DNA of 64,000 bases, taken from the NCBI GenBank assembly GCA_963170055.1, contig CAUJGJ010000030.1:1904337-1968336 (forward strand). The letters run 5' to 3'. Made by a program: the position numbers and the translations under genes. A model generated the notes under the pieces. That model had not been told where the DNA came from and ran no database searches. It saw only the letters and a program-made list of their open reading frames with translations. Of this stretch, positions 24,407-36,500 are shown one piece after another; the stretch's first letter is position 1; every line of letters begins with the position of its first letter. The DNA is from Halisarca cf. caerulea. Lineage: Eukaryota; Porifera; Demospongiae; Chondrillida; Halisarcidae.

Positions 24407-27400
24407 ACACCATGTAATGACAAGTGGAATTTCATGGCAAACATGATCCTTTCTACTGATGCAGGACTAAAGCAAGCCATTAATGAAGCATACACTCCAT
24501 CCCCAAGTGTCCATTGTGTTGCACAAGTGTACAATATCAAGGACTGGCTGATGCCTCACCTTCACAATATACACGGACACACGCAACCACTCTGCTTCAA
24601 ATTCACACGTGATGAGAACAACAAGGCCATAATGAGGTACAGACATTGGTCAACAGATCCATGGTCAGAAGACAAAGTGACTCTTCTAAAGGTAAGAACA
24701 AAATACTTTGTCCTCACGTACATACGTACGTACCTCACTTATCCCCACACATCCATTCTTAATGAAACTAAGGATACAGTGGCATATACATACGTTCGTA
24801 CGTAGTTGCCAACCCCTGTCAATGATTTTGCAGGACAGAGTAGAGCAGTTTACAGGACATTCACGGCTTTTGCAGGAGACTTGTAGTTCTGTGTACAGAC
24901 GTACGTACATACGTAAGTAGTTTGCCTTGTGTTAGTAAAGTGTTTTGGGGATGATTGGATATTCCATAAACAGTGCATTTCGACAGCATTCAAGAAGATT
25001 TTATTAAGAACATGTGTATCCTTCTTTGCCTCAAGCGATTTTACAGGACATTAGTAGCACGTACATTATTAGAGGGACAGCAGGACACAGTGGCATTTCC
25101 TGCGAAATCAGTGATAGTTGTTGGCAAATAAGAAGTGAGAGAACTGGATACAGTGAAATCTCTATAATGTGGCCACTACTGGGACCACCATTAACTGTCC
25201 TGTATGGAGGTACGTATCCTTACTTCGGAGCTTCATACAAACACAAGTCAAATGAGGCAGAGCAATGGTGTTCTGTTTAAGGAGCTGGAACAGTTTCCTC
25301 CCCTCATCTTCCGCTGTGACAGTACTAGATTTACTATAAAAATCTGCAATAACATTTTTATAATTAAATCTACTGTGCAAGATGAGAGGAGGGAACTGGA
25401 TATCTGAGGTGTGGATAAGTGAGATCTCAATGTATTTACAGACCCATAAATACCAAGTATATTTAATGAGTTGCTATGACATAAGAATACAAATTAAACT
25501 CATACTCTATAATCCTAACCACTGGCCATGTGCTGTCATTACATTTCATTGCTGTAATTGGGCTCTCTTTGGGGGGGGTTACAATTGACTATATGGAAGT
25601 TCTGGTAGAGGAGCAACATACGTACGTATTTTTCTTTGAAGCTTGGTTCGTCCATGATATCCTCAAAGCACATTGGTAAAGAAATGAATTCTTGTCAAAC
25701 AAAATAGGGTTCAGTTAAGCCTCCCTTAGTAGTCTCCCCATGCATACATGGACCTGATTATGACATCAATTCAACTACGTACGTACGTACATACATGTGT
25801 AAGTTTTACTTGACAATCACTTTCAGGTGAACATTCACAACATGACTATCTTAACCTGCAATTTGGAACGGCGTGGGGTAATGGGTAATGGGGTAATTTG
25901 GAACGGCGGGTAATTCAAAACAGTTAGGCCAAAAGCAGTGCCAACCACAAGCTACATATTATATTTAATATTATTTCTCATCTCCATGAATTGGGGGTTC
26001 AGCAGTGGCAAGTATGATTAAACATCTCGACCACTACAAAAGTTGCAGGCCCTGTTCCAAATTACCCTCCCCCCCTCCCCTTTACTTCATACGTTAACTC
26101 CTAACCCTTTATTTCCGTCCATATTACAGTCTGTACCAAATGGACAACCTCTTCTCTGTGAGCCCAATTTCAGCAAGCTTGACCTACCAACATTCAGGTC
26201 TGACTTAAGTAAATGGCAGAAGTGGATGTCAGAAGAATCATTTCGAGAATGGGAAGAGTCAGTGAAGGAGGATACTGTGGTTATATCAGACTCAAGCTTT
26301 CAGTGGATATTGCATGACCTCATTCCTAGCCAGACAGGCGAGGAAGAACTACCAAGCACCAGTGGATTGTTCGATAAGGAGTACAGGCAGCCCCAAGTAC
26401 GTATGTACGTATGTACTGAGTGTGTAATTAGGCCAGTGAGGCAATGTCAAAGGGTCGATCTTTTCAAAAACCCGAGCAAAAACCACAGTGCTGGGCGGAA
26501 TCTTAGTCACCAGTCTTTTCTCCTGATTGGGAGGCTTATCAGTTACACCAAGTTCGAACTTAGACTACTAGGAAATTTTCGGAATTACCTCGCCCTCCTA
26601 ACACCTTCACTTACTACGATCCCACCAACGCATATAGGCGGCCACAGAGTCTTACTAATAGATCTATGATCCCGCCGGCTATCATCGACAATTGCTCGTT
26701 GCTGCTTAAGAACATTACAAAATTCACTAAACAGAGAGCTTACCTGGATAAAATCGGATGAAATCCTTAGATTAAGAGATATCGGGACAGTCACTTCCAA
26801 TCCTCGTCGTCTAAGAGCACTCTCCAAACAGCTGCCAGGAAAATGGCGAAGTATCAATGATGCACCGAGACGTTTAGATCCGCGTTTATGGCATGCAAAG
26901 GCGGTAATTTTCGTGGGGCGTTAATAAGTACCATGACTAGCGCTCACCATAGTTCGCGATCGATACACTGTACCATGTTAGTTTCTCGAATGGAACGGCG
27001 ACCCTAAATTCTTATAAATTCCATGATAAACACCATGTAATCATAGATTTATTATGTAATCTAACAGACGAGGTTGAATGTACACTTGCTAGGGGTACCG
27101 AATTCGTGAACCCCATGCCTGTGGCAGCGTTCGGGCACCGAATTCGTGAACTCCAGAGCAGCGTTGGGGCACCCCGATCGCGAATTCGTGAACTCCAGAG
27201 CAGCGTTGGGGCACCCCGATCGCGAATTCGTGAACTCTAGAGCAGCGTTGGGGCACCGAATTCGTGACCCTCGAATGCACACCTGGCATGCTTCATATCA
27301 CTAAATCTGTAATTATTACTGATCGACATTATCAGTAAATTATATAAATAATCATAGATTATCCCAAACCAACATTTGTCATGAATTATTTATTATTGCT

Positions 27401-27790
27401 ACAATTTCTTTTACTTGTACACAGGTATACACTGGATCGTACCGACCACAGCATAGTCTAGTCAGAAGTGTTGAAGATTTGTCCAGTCTGACAGAAGGGA
27501 ACCTTGTGGCAGTGCGTTGTGAAGGCTGTTCAACAGAACCTGCGATTGGAAGATGTATCTCAATACAAAATAGCAGTATAAAGGTGCACTGGCTGCAGGG
27601 GTCTTACTCCACCTCGTGGAAGCCCTGGAGATTGAGACAGGGACGGACGTCTGTGGACTGGGAGGATGAAATTCCCAAATCTTCTATACTTTTGTATGAC
27701 TTTGAGTTGACACAAAGTGGACATCTAAGGAAGAGAACAATTGAGCATTTAAAATCAGCATATTCTGAAATAAACAGCATCTCACAGTAA
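19915..27790 (+). CDS. DUF7869-type protein, 11 exons, possibly a domesticated transposase
   Basis: Exons: 19915-20125, 20193-20386, 20791-21003, 21609-21761, 21857-21981, 22401-22570, 23181-23417, 24214-24319, 24465-24691, 26130-26396, 27425-27790; about 755 residues. The N terminus is acidic with four repeats of the form I-Y-E/G-x-D. The central region carries IIIDGMDQAKTTIPQ, then LQFDNCFRENKNKYIFG, then LPVGHTHEDVDQLFSHV, the hallmark stretches of the invertebrate family labelled DUF7869 (from memory). Three acidic motifs in this order (IDGMD, QFDN, HEDVD) would suit an RNase-H-like fold; that is inference. All exon phases agree except in exon 7, where a run of eight A at 23212-23219 puts the second half one base out of frame. 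The acceptor before 19915 means a further upstream exon is likely. Function unknown. Confidence 0.8.
21179..21250. mobile_element. Small palindromic element, ATTCGAGTT arms
   Basis: AAGTAATTCGAGTTAAAAAC ... CACTCGAATCAATTG is a foldback with a GC-rich CTGCCGCC centre, in an intron of the DUF7869-type gene. The element at 23461-23530 has the same design. Confidence 0.5.
21533..21560 (+). repeat. (TA)n
   Basis: About 13 TA units immediately upstream of exon 4 of the DUF7869-type gene. Confidence 0.9.
22804..22974. mobile_element. MITE with CATAGGTGTA/GGGGCGTAGGA ends
   Basis: Termini are inverted (start CATAGGTGTAAGAACC, end GTCATTCCTACGCCCCTGC). Related to the longer nested element at 32963-33516, sharing CATGGGGGCTA, GCTATAGC and CATAAATTGAA... 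AATGAGCCC segments. Confidence 0.6.
23461..23530. mobile_element. Small palindromic element, GATTCGAGTTT arms
   Basis: AAGCGATTCGAGTTTAAAAA ... AACTTGAATCGCTTGG, arms about 18 bp around a GGCCGCCTACGGCC core; same family as 21179-21250. Confidence 0.5.
23676..23714 (+). repeat. (TA)n
   Basis: About 19 TA units in an intron of the DUF7869-type gene. Confidence 0.9.
23915..24040. mobile_element. Foldback element, ATAGTTA ends
   Basis: ATAGTTATCACCCAA ... TTGGGTGCTAACTAT ends enclose inner arms ACATTAGCTGTAATAG and CTATTACAGCTAATGT around the core CCTGGGCTTCGCCTGGG. It lies in an intron of the DUF7869-type gene. Confidence 0.6.
24333..24405 (+). repeat. (CA)n microsatellite behind exon 8 donor
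   Basis: CA repeat starting about 15-20 nt after the donor of exon 24214-24319. Here the sense strand is CA, unlike the GT sense runs in GOT2 and NDUFAF6. Confidence 0.9.
26397..27424 (+). other. Last intron of the DUF7869-type gene, with unclassified insertion
   Basis: Between exons 26130-26396 and 27425-27790. The part 26460-26960 has a base composition unlike the flanks and an open minus-strand frame of 90 codons at 26585-26857 without recognisable motifs. The part 27115-27275 is a minisatellite. Confidence 0.4.
27115..27275 (+). repeat. 42-bp minisatellite (GAATTCGTGAACTCC units)
   Basis: Three to four units of 42 bp, each starting GAATTCGTGAACTCCAGAGC and ending GGGGCACCCCGATCGC, nearly identical. 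GC-rich in an otherwise AT-rich intron. Confidence 0.85.
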
Positions 27791-28177
27791 ACTCATTTTA
27801 TGGACAGCAATAACTTTATGTTACATTGAAAATATTACTAACCCAATGCTTCACCATGCGTCTATTTCCAATGCTTACCAAATTATTACTTACTTTTGAT
27901 TTGTGCCTTGTTATACAATGCATCACTAAATTGACATTTATTACTAATTATATATGTACATCTTGAAGTAGAACTTCACTTTAAACTGATTTCATAGAGA
28001 TTTTCTCTAGGGTATGAATAAATTGGCCATAATAATGAGCAATTACTTAAAAAATAATTGGACGTGATAAAAAATAACCTGTTATGGTGGCTTCAGATTA
28101 TAAAGGGATTTCTAATTAGGGGGGTTTCCTAGCATGCAACCAGGAAACAATGGAGCTATACCCCTGGTGTGTGTGTG

Positions 28178-28237
<60 letters not shown>

Positions 28238-28971
28238 TGTGTGTGTGTGCGTGTGTGTGTGCATGTGTGTGTGTGTCTGTACGTGTGTGACACTGTGTGC
28301 ATGTGTACATGTGTATGTGTGTGTGTGTTTGTATGTGTACATGTGTGTGTATGTGTATGTGTGTGTGTGTGTGCACGTGTGTGCACGTGTGTGTGTGTGT
28401 GTGTGTGTGTCGCATGCGGTACATGTCCAATTAGGGCCAAAATGGCACGATATACTTACCATGCAAGCTTTGTATCTTTTTTTTCTGCTGATGGTGAACG
28501 GTTCAGCCTTTAAGTTATTTGAACATGAACAATATTATGTTTTTGTTAATATTTGTAAGCGTTGTAAGGTTCTTTATAATTTCAAGCAATTTACAATACC
28601 TGAAAGACAACGTATACGAAGAGAACAAAAACGCCGGTGGGCACTGGGAAAAGCTCAACGCGGAACAGCAAACCTATAAGTACCATAGTAAACTGGATTG
28701 TCTAGCGATTGTATGTTGCGGGAGTGAAAAGTCTCTTCCATTCGTGAGCAATTTATAAAAGACGGCAAGAGCAAAACTACTGCAAATCTGAATTTCGTCA
28801 AACCTTCGAGTTTCAACTCCCGCAACATGGAATCGCTAGATTTTATCGAAAACTCACTTTTATATATACGTGTGTGTATGTGTGTGTGTGTGTGTGTGTG
28901 TGCGTGTGTGCGTGTGTGTGCGTGCGTGTCTCCCTCCCTCCCTCCCTCTCCCTCTCTCTCACTCTCTGTGT

Positions 28972-29012
<41 letters not shown>

Positions 29013-29348
29013 TGGGTGTGGGTGTGGGTGTGCACAATATTGCATGTGTGACAGCTCCATAGATGTCTATATATACACATGCAGTGCATGTAGTGATGCA
29101 TATAAGAAGGTGCAAATATGTACATGTCATATATATCGTAGGGCATATTATAACTAGGGGGTTGTGGAGTATGCTCCTCAGGGAAATTGAGTTTTCAGGT
29201 TATATTAAGGTGGTTCAAGCAATTTTAGACCATTCAATGTTGATTTGACACTCAAGTAGGACCTTCTCTATAGTAATTGCACTATAGTTGAAACTGGTGG
29301 AAGCTCCCCCCCCACCCACCACCACTCCTTCACTGGATAGAACCCTGC

Positions 29349-29410
<62 letters not shown>

Positions 29411-29728
29411 CAAGAACACTCAAGCCTATAGATTAATTATAGCTGGCCATGCACAAGTATGTACAAATTTGCAAAGCATTACTAAAAATATTAAGTAAGT
29501 AATGGGACATTAATCTTGAGACCATGACATACTATAATATTATCATTATCTAGCTATAGACCAGTAATAGATCATCAATTTTAGTAGCTGCTGCAATGGT
29601 TCCTAGCACATGCATGGAGTATATCCTTTAAAGTTACTCTCACACTTGTTCTGATGGCCCTTTTGTTGATGACACCTATAGTACACGTGGAGCAAAAGTA
29701 TATAGCAGTTCACATAAGAAATAGAATA
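27791..29728. other. Intergenic: GT repeats, a foldback and a (TA)n run
   Basis: Convergent 3' ends of the DUF7869-type gene and the HEPN-like gene. Contains (GT)n at 28167-28411 and 28868-29032, the latter interrupted by a CTCCCTCC tract, and (TA)n at 29349-29402. An imperfect inverted repeat pairs 28687-28722 with 28804-28845 (GTTGCGGGAGT against ACTCCCGCAAC). A frame at 28519-28758 (MNMNNIMFLLIFVSVV...) starts with a hydrophobic stretch but overlaps the foldback and has no support as a gene. Confidence 0.5.
29349..29402 (+). repeat. (TA)n
   Basis: About 26 TA units in the gap between the two convergent genes. Confidence 0.9.
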
Positions 29729-30457
29729 TTATGAGTCTAATAATAAACACACCTGAGTTGGACGTTCATGAATAACATTCTTGAAGGTTGTGACAACTTC
29801 GGTTACCAAATTCCAGTTGAGAAAATGTGACCTTACTTTATTACAAATGCCTACAAACTCAGGAATAGTCATTTCAACAACATTCTTATATATTCCCCGA
29901 TCTTTTCTCTTTTTCAATATTATAACTTTAGGTACTTTGTCAGCTGTATTCAAGCCTACTGCATACACGTTGCCATGGGTGACAGCATTACGAATACATA
30001 CAAGTATTTTATAATCAATTTGACAAGGTTCAGGTCCATTTTTCCTTTCAACAGTTACTGCAGGCAATTGTAGTTTAGCTTCTCTCATAAACCATTCGCA
30101 ATGGTCCAGCAGTGTCATCTTATCAACAACGTTCCTCTCGCCAAACTGACTTCTCCGGCGTAGTTTTGGGACAGCTTCGAGGGGTTGACATATTGAAAGG
30201 AATCCAAGCTCAAGGATTGCCATTGGTGTGGAAAGAACATGGAATGCAGATTCCAACATAATCCCCAGCCTTACACACTTATCTTGATAATTTTGTATTG
30301 CAGGTATCATTAGTTCAAGAGTTAATCGTTCATATTTAACCTACAGGCAAAAACAGATTAATGATTATTAAGCTTAAAAAGAAGTTAATACGCATATCAA
30401 TCTTTTACAGTAACGATACTATTGGAAAAACATTATCAGGCATCATGTGCGTGTGTT

Positions 30458-30544
<87 letters not shown>

Positions 30545-33500
30545 CTTTGTCTGTGGTGCTCAGTTCTACATGCATGCATACATGAACATGTGAGTATGTG
30601 CTTGTCTATGGTGATTGTACATTTATGCATACATAAACATGCAAGTATGGTGTGTGTGCTATGTAATACTTGTGAGGTCCATAATACTATTATTTCTGTC
30701 ATATGAGAAAGTCTGATCAAGACACCCACGAACTCAATCGCATATTATGGCCAATATAATACAATGCTCTTTCGTGTACAAGTTACAAGTTGACATTAAA
30801 GCTAAATATAGTGTAGCAGCAAAGTGATAAGAAAAGAAACAGGCAAAGGCACAGGGTGTTTATAACCGACTGTTGCTTGTTCAGATTGGGGGCGGTGCTT
30901 GTTTTAAACATCATCAATTTAGTGGCTGTTTTCAACGTGTCATTGAGCATCTTTCAGATGATGTTGGCAACGTCATGTATGAAGTGAATGGGAAGAGTAG
31001 GCCACTTTTGTTACGTAACACCTGTACGTATGAGTGAAACATCATGAAACTGCAATTTTAATAATGCCAAAGCAAAGTCACTTCGTTGGATCAACAGAAT
31101 GGAAAGAGAAGGTGACTTTCATGACATTACACCTATGTATGAGTGAAATATCACGCAATTAAATGGCAGTTTTGTTGAGGCCAAAGAAAAAAGTTGCTTC
31201 GTCGGACCTCTATATAGGTGCCCTAGAATCTCACTAAATCCTACTTCTATGGGATCTGAAGATGTTTTCAATTGGTTTGTGAAAATTGTTCCAGGCTTAG
31301 TACTATAACAAGCGGTTTCTCACAATTTGACCATTTATGCCAAAGTTTTGGCCATTTGAAGGGTGAAATAACAGGTTGTTTGGTTATGACTTCCATACAA
31401 CCAATTATACCCCATAGCCTGGGACAATTTTGGGATTGTTCACTACTTGTTCTTTCTTTTTGTGCTAGTTTTATGGGAATTGAGAGGTATCTAAAGGCCT
31501 GGCCAAGGCAAAGTTTGTCTGAAACTACTATCTATAATGTATTCCAAGCTTGTTATCAGCTTCAGACAATAGAAACAAATTTCATTAGTTTAACACAAAC
31601 ATGCGCTGAATATGTAGATCTTTTGCCCAGTAAGAAAAAAACTGAGCAAAAATCCAGGACCTGTCAACTAAGAAGAAACGATTGATTATTCGTGGTGCTA
31701 TTTCAAGACAGCCATTTTCGCATTTTATTCCCTGTCAGTTATAAATACCCTGTGGGTGCTCTATAGAATATAGAGTAACTTCTATTCACACTTCCTTATA
31801 TTACGAGCCTGTATAGGAAGCTCTCAAAAAGTGGTACAGTCAAAACTGTTTATAACAACCCCATTGGTCCCATTGTTTTGTGCCTCTATAACCAAGTTGT
31901 TGCTGTAGCCAATACAAATTTGCACAGAGACCAGTGAAACAGTTCACAACATGTGTGTTGGTGTAGAGAGAGTGATGTTGTATCAAGTGACTTGGTAAAG
32001 AGATTTGACTGCATGTATAAACACATACCATCAAAGTTTAGTGTGCACTGAACAAGTTAGCTGACAGCAACTATCATGAATATAATATTATTATAAGCTA
32101 ATGCTGAACAAAGATAACACTGCATGTTATGCAGTAATTTCAAAGTTTGCCGAAAAGACTACATGAGACTAGGCTATATGTTTACTATCACTAACAAACC
32201 CTGACAATCAAACATGGTCGAATCCAAGCATGCCATAGGTTCTATCAAACATTGCACAATGATATTCATGCCCAATGAAGTTTACGCCTGGGCAACATAA
32301 CATGTGCTTATACACTTGATTCCAAGACCCACTTCAAATGAAAAAAACTGTCACTCCAGCTCGACATTCACACAAGCATGTGATAATTGGAACTTGCGCA
32401 GGCGTGACAAGCAGTATTGTCCCTTCCCTCATGTACCACATAGGCACCAATTTTAGCGGGACTTTATTTTCGCGAATTTCGCGAATGAGCCTGCATTCAT
32501 GAAAATTCAATCGCTAACATAAATTTTGGTTAGATTCATAGAATATTTGTGTAAGATATAGTGGGGAGTAGTCCATTTGTGAAACTAAAATTGGGAATTA
32601 CAGCCAAGCTCTTCATTCACGAAATATACACCACGTGAAAATTAGTGCCTATACTACCTATAGGCTCCTTTTGTGGCCACTCTGGGTATAAGCCCTTGTA
32701 TTGCCGCCATGCAGAGCAGGAGGATGGGCAGCTCCCACTGCCCTTCATGGGCTCCTCCAGTCATCCTTCAAGACCATGCAGGCCTCCTTTCTTCTGTATA
32801 AGGATGTGAAGCTCCTTTCCTGCTATTATATATCTTTGGCCCGTGAGGCACATATACATTTATGCTATGGATTGGTGTTATACATGCATAATTCTAGTTT
32901 TAAATTATGCTCTTGTAGACATGTACATGCATTAAAGGGGCACTGAACCCGAAATTTAAGGCATAGGCAAAGGAACCATGAGGGCTAAGGGGGCTATAGC
33001 TCCCCAATCCTTTTTATTTCCTCCAAAATAAAATATTCTTGCCAATATGATAGTTCTAGTGCTGGATCTAAAATCATTTATAACTTGAAAATTGTATGTT
33101 TTGGAAAGTTAGGGATAATATCCAAACATTTAATTCTGCTCAATACTCCACTTACTATCCCAAGATTGGAAGAGATTGTCCTTTCAAAGTCGACAAGACA
33201 TGCTTGCGTACTATCTTTTTTCCATTATGCGTTTATATAGGGTTTGCGAGCCGTATATGTTAGCGTTTATAGGCGTTTGCGGGGCGCGCTGCGTATGAGC
33301 AAGAAAACGTTTTTTAGTTTTGGTTTTACTTCGAATTCCAAGCATAATGAGTCAGCTAACAATCAAAAAAGTGCAATTTAATTGAGACCATTGCTTAGTA
33401 ATACATGATTGTGCCTTTCCAGTCAATGTTTGCCATCTATATATTATACTAAAATTTGCCCATAAATTGAATATGATATTGAATGAGCCCCCCAAAGTAC

Positions 33501-36500
33501 AAATCATTCCTACGCCTATGTAAGGTATACCTTTCGGTACAGAAATACATTATACAGATAAAGAAAACATAAAAAACAATTAAATGTTCAAATGGTCTAT
33601 TGGTTTACCAGTACGAGGGCAATAAAGTTCCTTCAAGGCGCCTCATGTTTTCTGCGGTTTTACATCAAAAAACATAGTTGGTAGGGTCGTGACCTCTGAA
33701 GTATGGTGGATATACTGCCATACCAGTTCAAACCAAATCACAACCCAGGAGAATTCCCTCCAGAGGATGACGAAGCCGAAGATAGACCAAATTTAAGCAA
33801 CTGCATGACTCCTGATGCTTCCATAATATGGTGTTCGTGCGTGAAAAGCACCGTCATGGTGTCAGAAAGAGAGTGTCTTTGCTGTCGTGAAGTGCGCACC
33901 ATCTCTGAAGTAGTTCACGATACTACCTACAACTGTGTAACGGAGTTGGAGGAATTTAAAACAGCAGTTTGGAAAATTAGTATGAAAGCTAGCTTTAACG
34001 GCTATGTTGGAGATGGGTTTTTACCCCACTGCTCCCAGCGATCCCATGCATCCCCAATAGGTACGTATAATTTAAATTTTCCAAGACAGTATACTGTTTC
34101 AGTTTTCAATTTAACTCACAAATTCCTTACTCTACTTGTGTTTAGATCATACCAGTTTGCTGCATACAAGCAGTTTACATACTGCGCACATTCAAAACTT
34201 GGGGAAAAGTCTGCAAAGAAAGTACCATCTTGTGTTGTGAAGGCAATCCGTGCTGTTTCTCCATGCAGAATCGAACAACATATACATAGGACTTAAAGAA
34301 GTAGTTGGTCATCCAGTGTAATTATTATATTTATTAATTCAAGCGTAATTAATCTCTGTTATTTAATAAAACATTTATAATATCAAATACACAATAATAA
34401 TAATAACCATGATGACGTGCAAAGCTACACATACATGCACATAATTACAGTTAGTCCGATGTACCAACTGGCACATGAGTACCAAGGATGGACAAGGCAT
34501 TCCCACGTTGGATGGCAATAGACAGTTGCTGTGTCAGATAGAAGTGGGACTTCTCTTCGAGAGTAAATGACTTCACTCTAGAAGACAGTTTGTGGAGGAA
34601 AACTCTGGTCTCAGGGCCAAAGACTCCAGATGTCTCCACTATGTCTCTGTAAATTATATAATTATAATTTACAGAGACTACCACAACTGCATTAAGTTGA
34701 CAGTCTAGCACCATGAACAGGTGTAACCATGAGAAATGGGTGGGTAAGGAAAGATATGGAGTACAAGTCAGGTGGTGAGAAAATGTGTTTAACTGACTAC
34801 ATGAAAAGAAAATGACCGTTGGAACAAACGACTGTTGGACCACTATAAATACACAAAACAAATAAATATGCAATACCACATAAGGTGAGATCATTATTAT
34901 TAGGAGCAAAAACAATTACATACATGGAATCAAAAATTCAATCAGCAAGTTACTACCAAACCTTAACAACTGTTCATGAACAGTGTCTTGCAGAGGTGAT
35001 TGTGGTGTATATGCTATGTTTGGTGGTAAAACAGGAACATCCATAATACCCAACTCGTGAACATCGCACTCTGGGTTAACAATCTGCTCAAGTAGATAGT
35101 CCAGATACAAGTAGTTCTTCCTCTCCTTGATCAGCTTGGCTACCCACCGCTTGCTGCCTTTTGGGAAAACCAACTTGTATCTGGGCTGTCTGTCAAGGGT
35201 GGTTGCCTGCTGCATGCCGCTCAATGTTATGGTTGTGGTTCAGTATGGCTAACTGAATGCGCACACACATTCCCACATAGTTAAAGTGTTGTCGCTTAGG
35301 ACAGTACTTATTTAGCAGTGAATGGAATACTTTGAGCTGGCCAGTGTGACAAAACTCATTCAGTTTGGCTATGTCCCTAACTAAATTTGGTTTTGTCGCA
35401 ATGCCTTTCAGTGCTTGGTGGGCAGGGCCATTGAGGGTCAGCCATTTCTTCTGGCCATGTGTGTCGTCAATTGGTTCATGGCACAGTGAAAAAAGTGATC
35501 ATTGTCCCATTTATGAACATTGACAATATGGTAGACAATTGATGTCCACTAAGCAATAGGAAGATCAGGATCTCCATGACAAGTCTTGGCCGACCACCAT
35601 ACAGTACACTTCATAAAAATTGTGACGCCAACCAAAATCCTTTAACAGGTATTAGCGCTTTTCCGGTGACAGAATATCAGTTGCATAAGCAAAATTATCG
35701 CTTTGCTGTGCGATTTATGGAAAGCCGTAATCCGATAGCGTTTATCCGAATTAATCTTTTCTCGGTTCACCCCTTAAATGCTGCAAAGTAAATGTATACT
35801 TCTATTGATTCCAAAGAAATTCGAAAGAGTGACGTTTGTCAGCTATTTTACGAAGCAGCGAATTTCCGTGCTCAACTTTATCTTTACAGCGACTGCTGGA
35901 CTGCTTATCCTTCGTGGAAATTTCCAGACGTGTTATCTTGTATTTGAAGCTTTGAATATACTTCAAGATATGTCTTGCCGTCATATATAAACAAACTAGC
36001 TGTTACCTTCATAAAGAAAAATCTAAGTCTAAACGTAAACTGGAATCCGTTAACGTTTCACGGTTGGCGCTTAAATTAGCGCTATAGTCAAACATCAATT
36101 GCGTACCGCTAATAGAAACTCGCCAAACACTAAACGTGAAGGAAAGTGTCAAATTCGAACCGGAAAGGGCTATTCTCATCAGTTTTTTTATGAAGCGTAC
36201 TGTAGGTGATTAGAAAAGGAATGTACCCATGGTAGTAGTTTTTATGACCCTTTTGGAGCTCAGCCTTGCACACTTTAATTCTTTGTGACACTTTTGGCCA
36301 GATGCCACACATCAAATTGATGATTGATGCTGGGATACTCCGTTCTCATGAATGCAGCAATCTGACAGTGTCTATCAGTAGCAAGGGTTACAACGTTAAG
36401 GTTGAGATCTTCTATAACTGAGGCTAGAGAAGGTCGCAACCCCTCCTACAAAGGTACCAGTCATAGTGACTTGTACCAAACTGTGGTCTGTGATAAAGCC

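Noticed and set aside
26585..26857. 90-codon minus-strand frame in the last DUF7869-type intron
   Set aside because: No recognisable motif, no splice partner and no second copy to compare; noted as an unclassified insertion.
28519..28758. Possible small membrane protein
   Set aside because: Overlaps a foldback, lacks homologues that I recognise, and no splice or promoter context supports it.
31272..31685. 137-codon frame inside the 905-bp element
   Set aside because: The homologous region of the 759-bp copy does not keep the frame, so it is probably non-coding.
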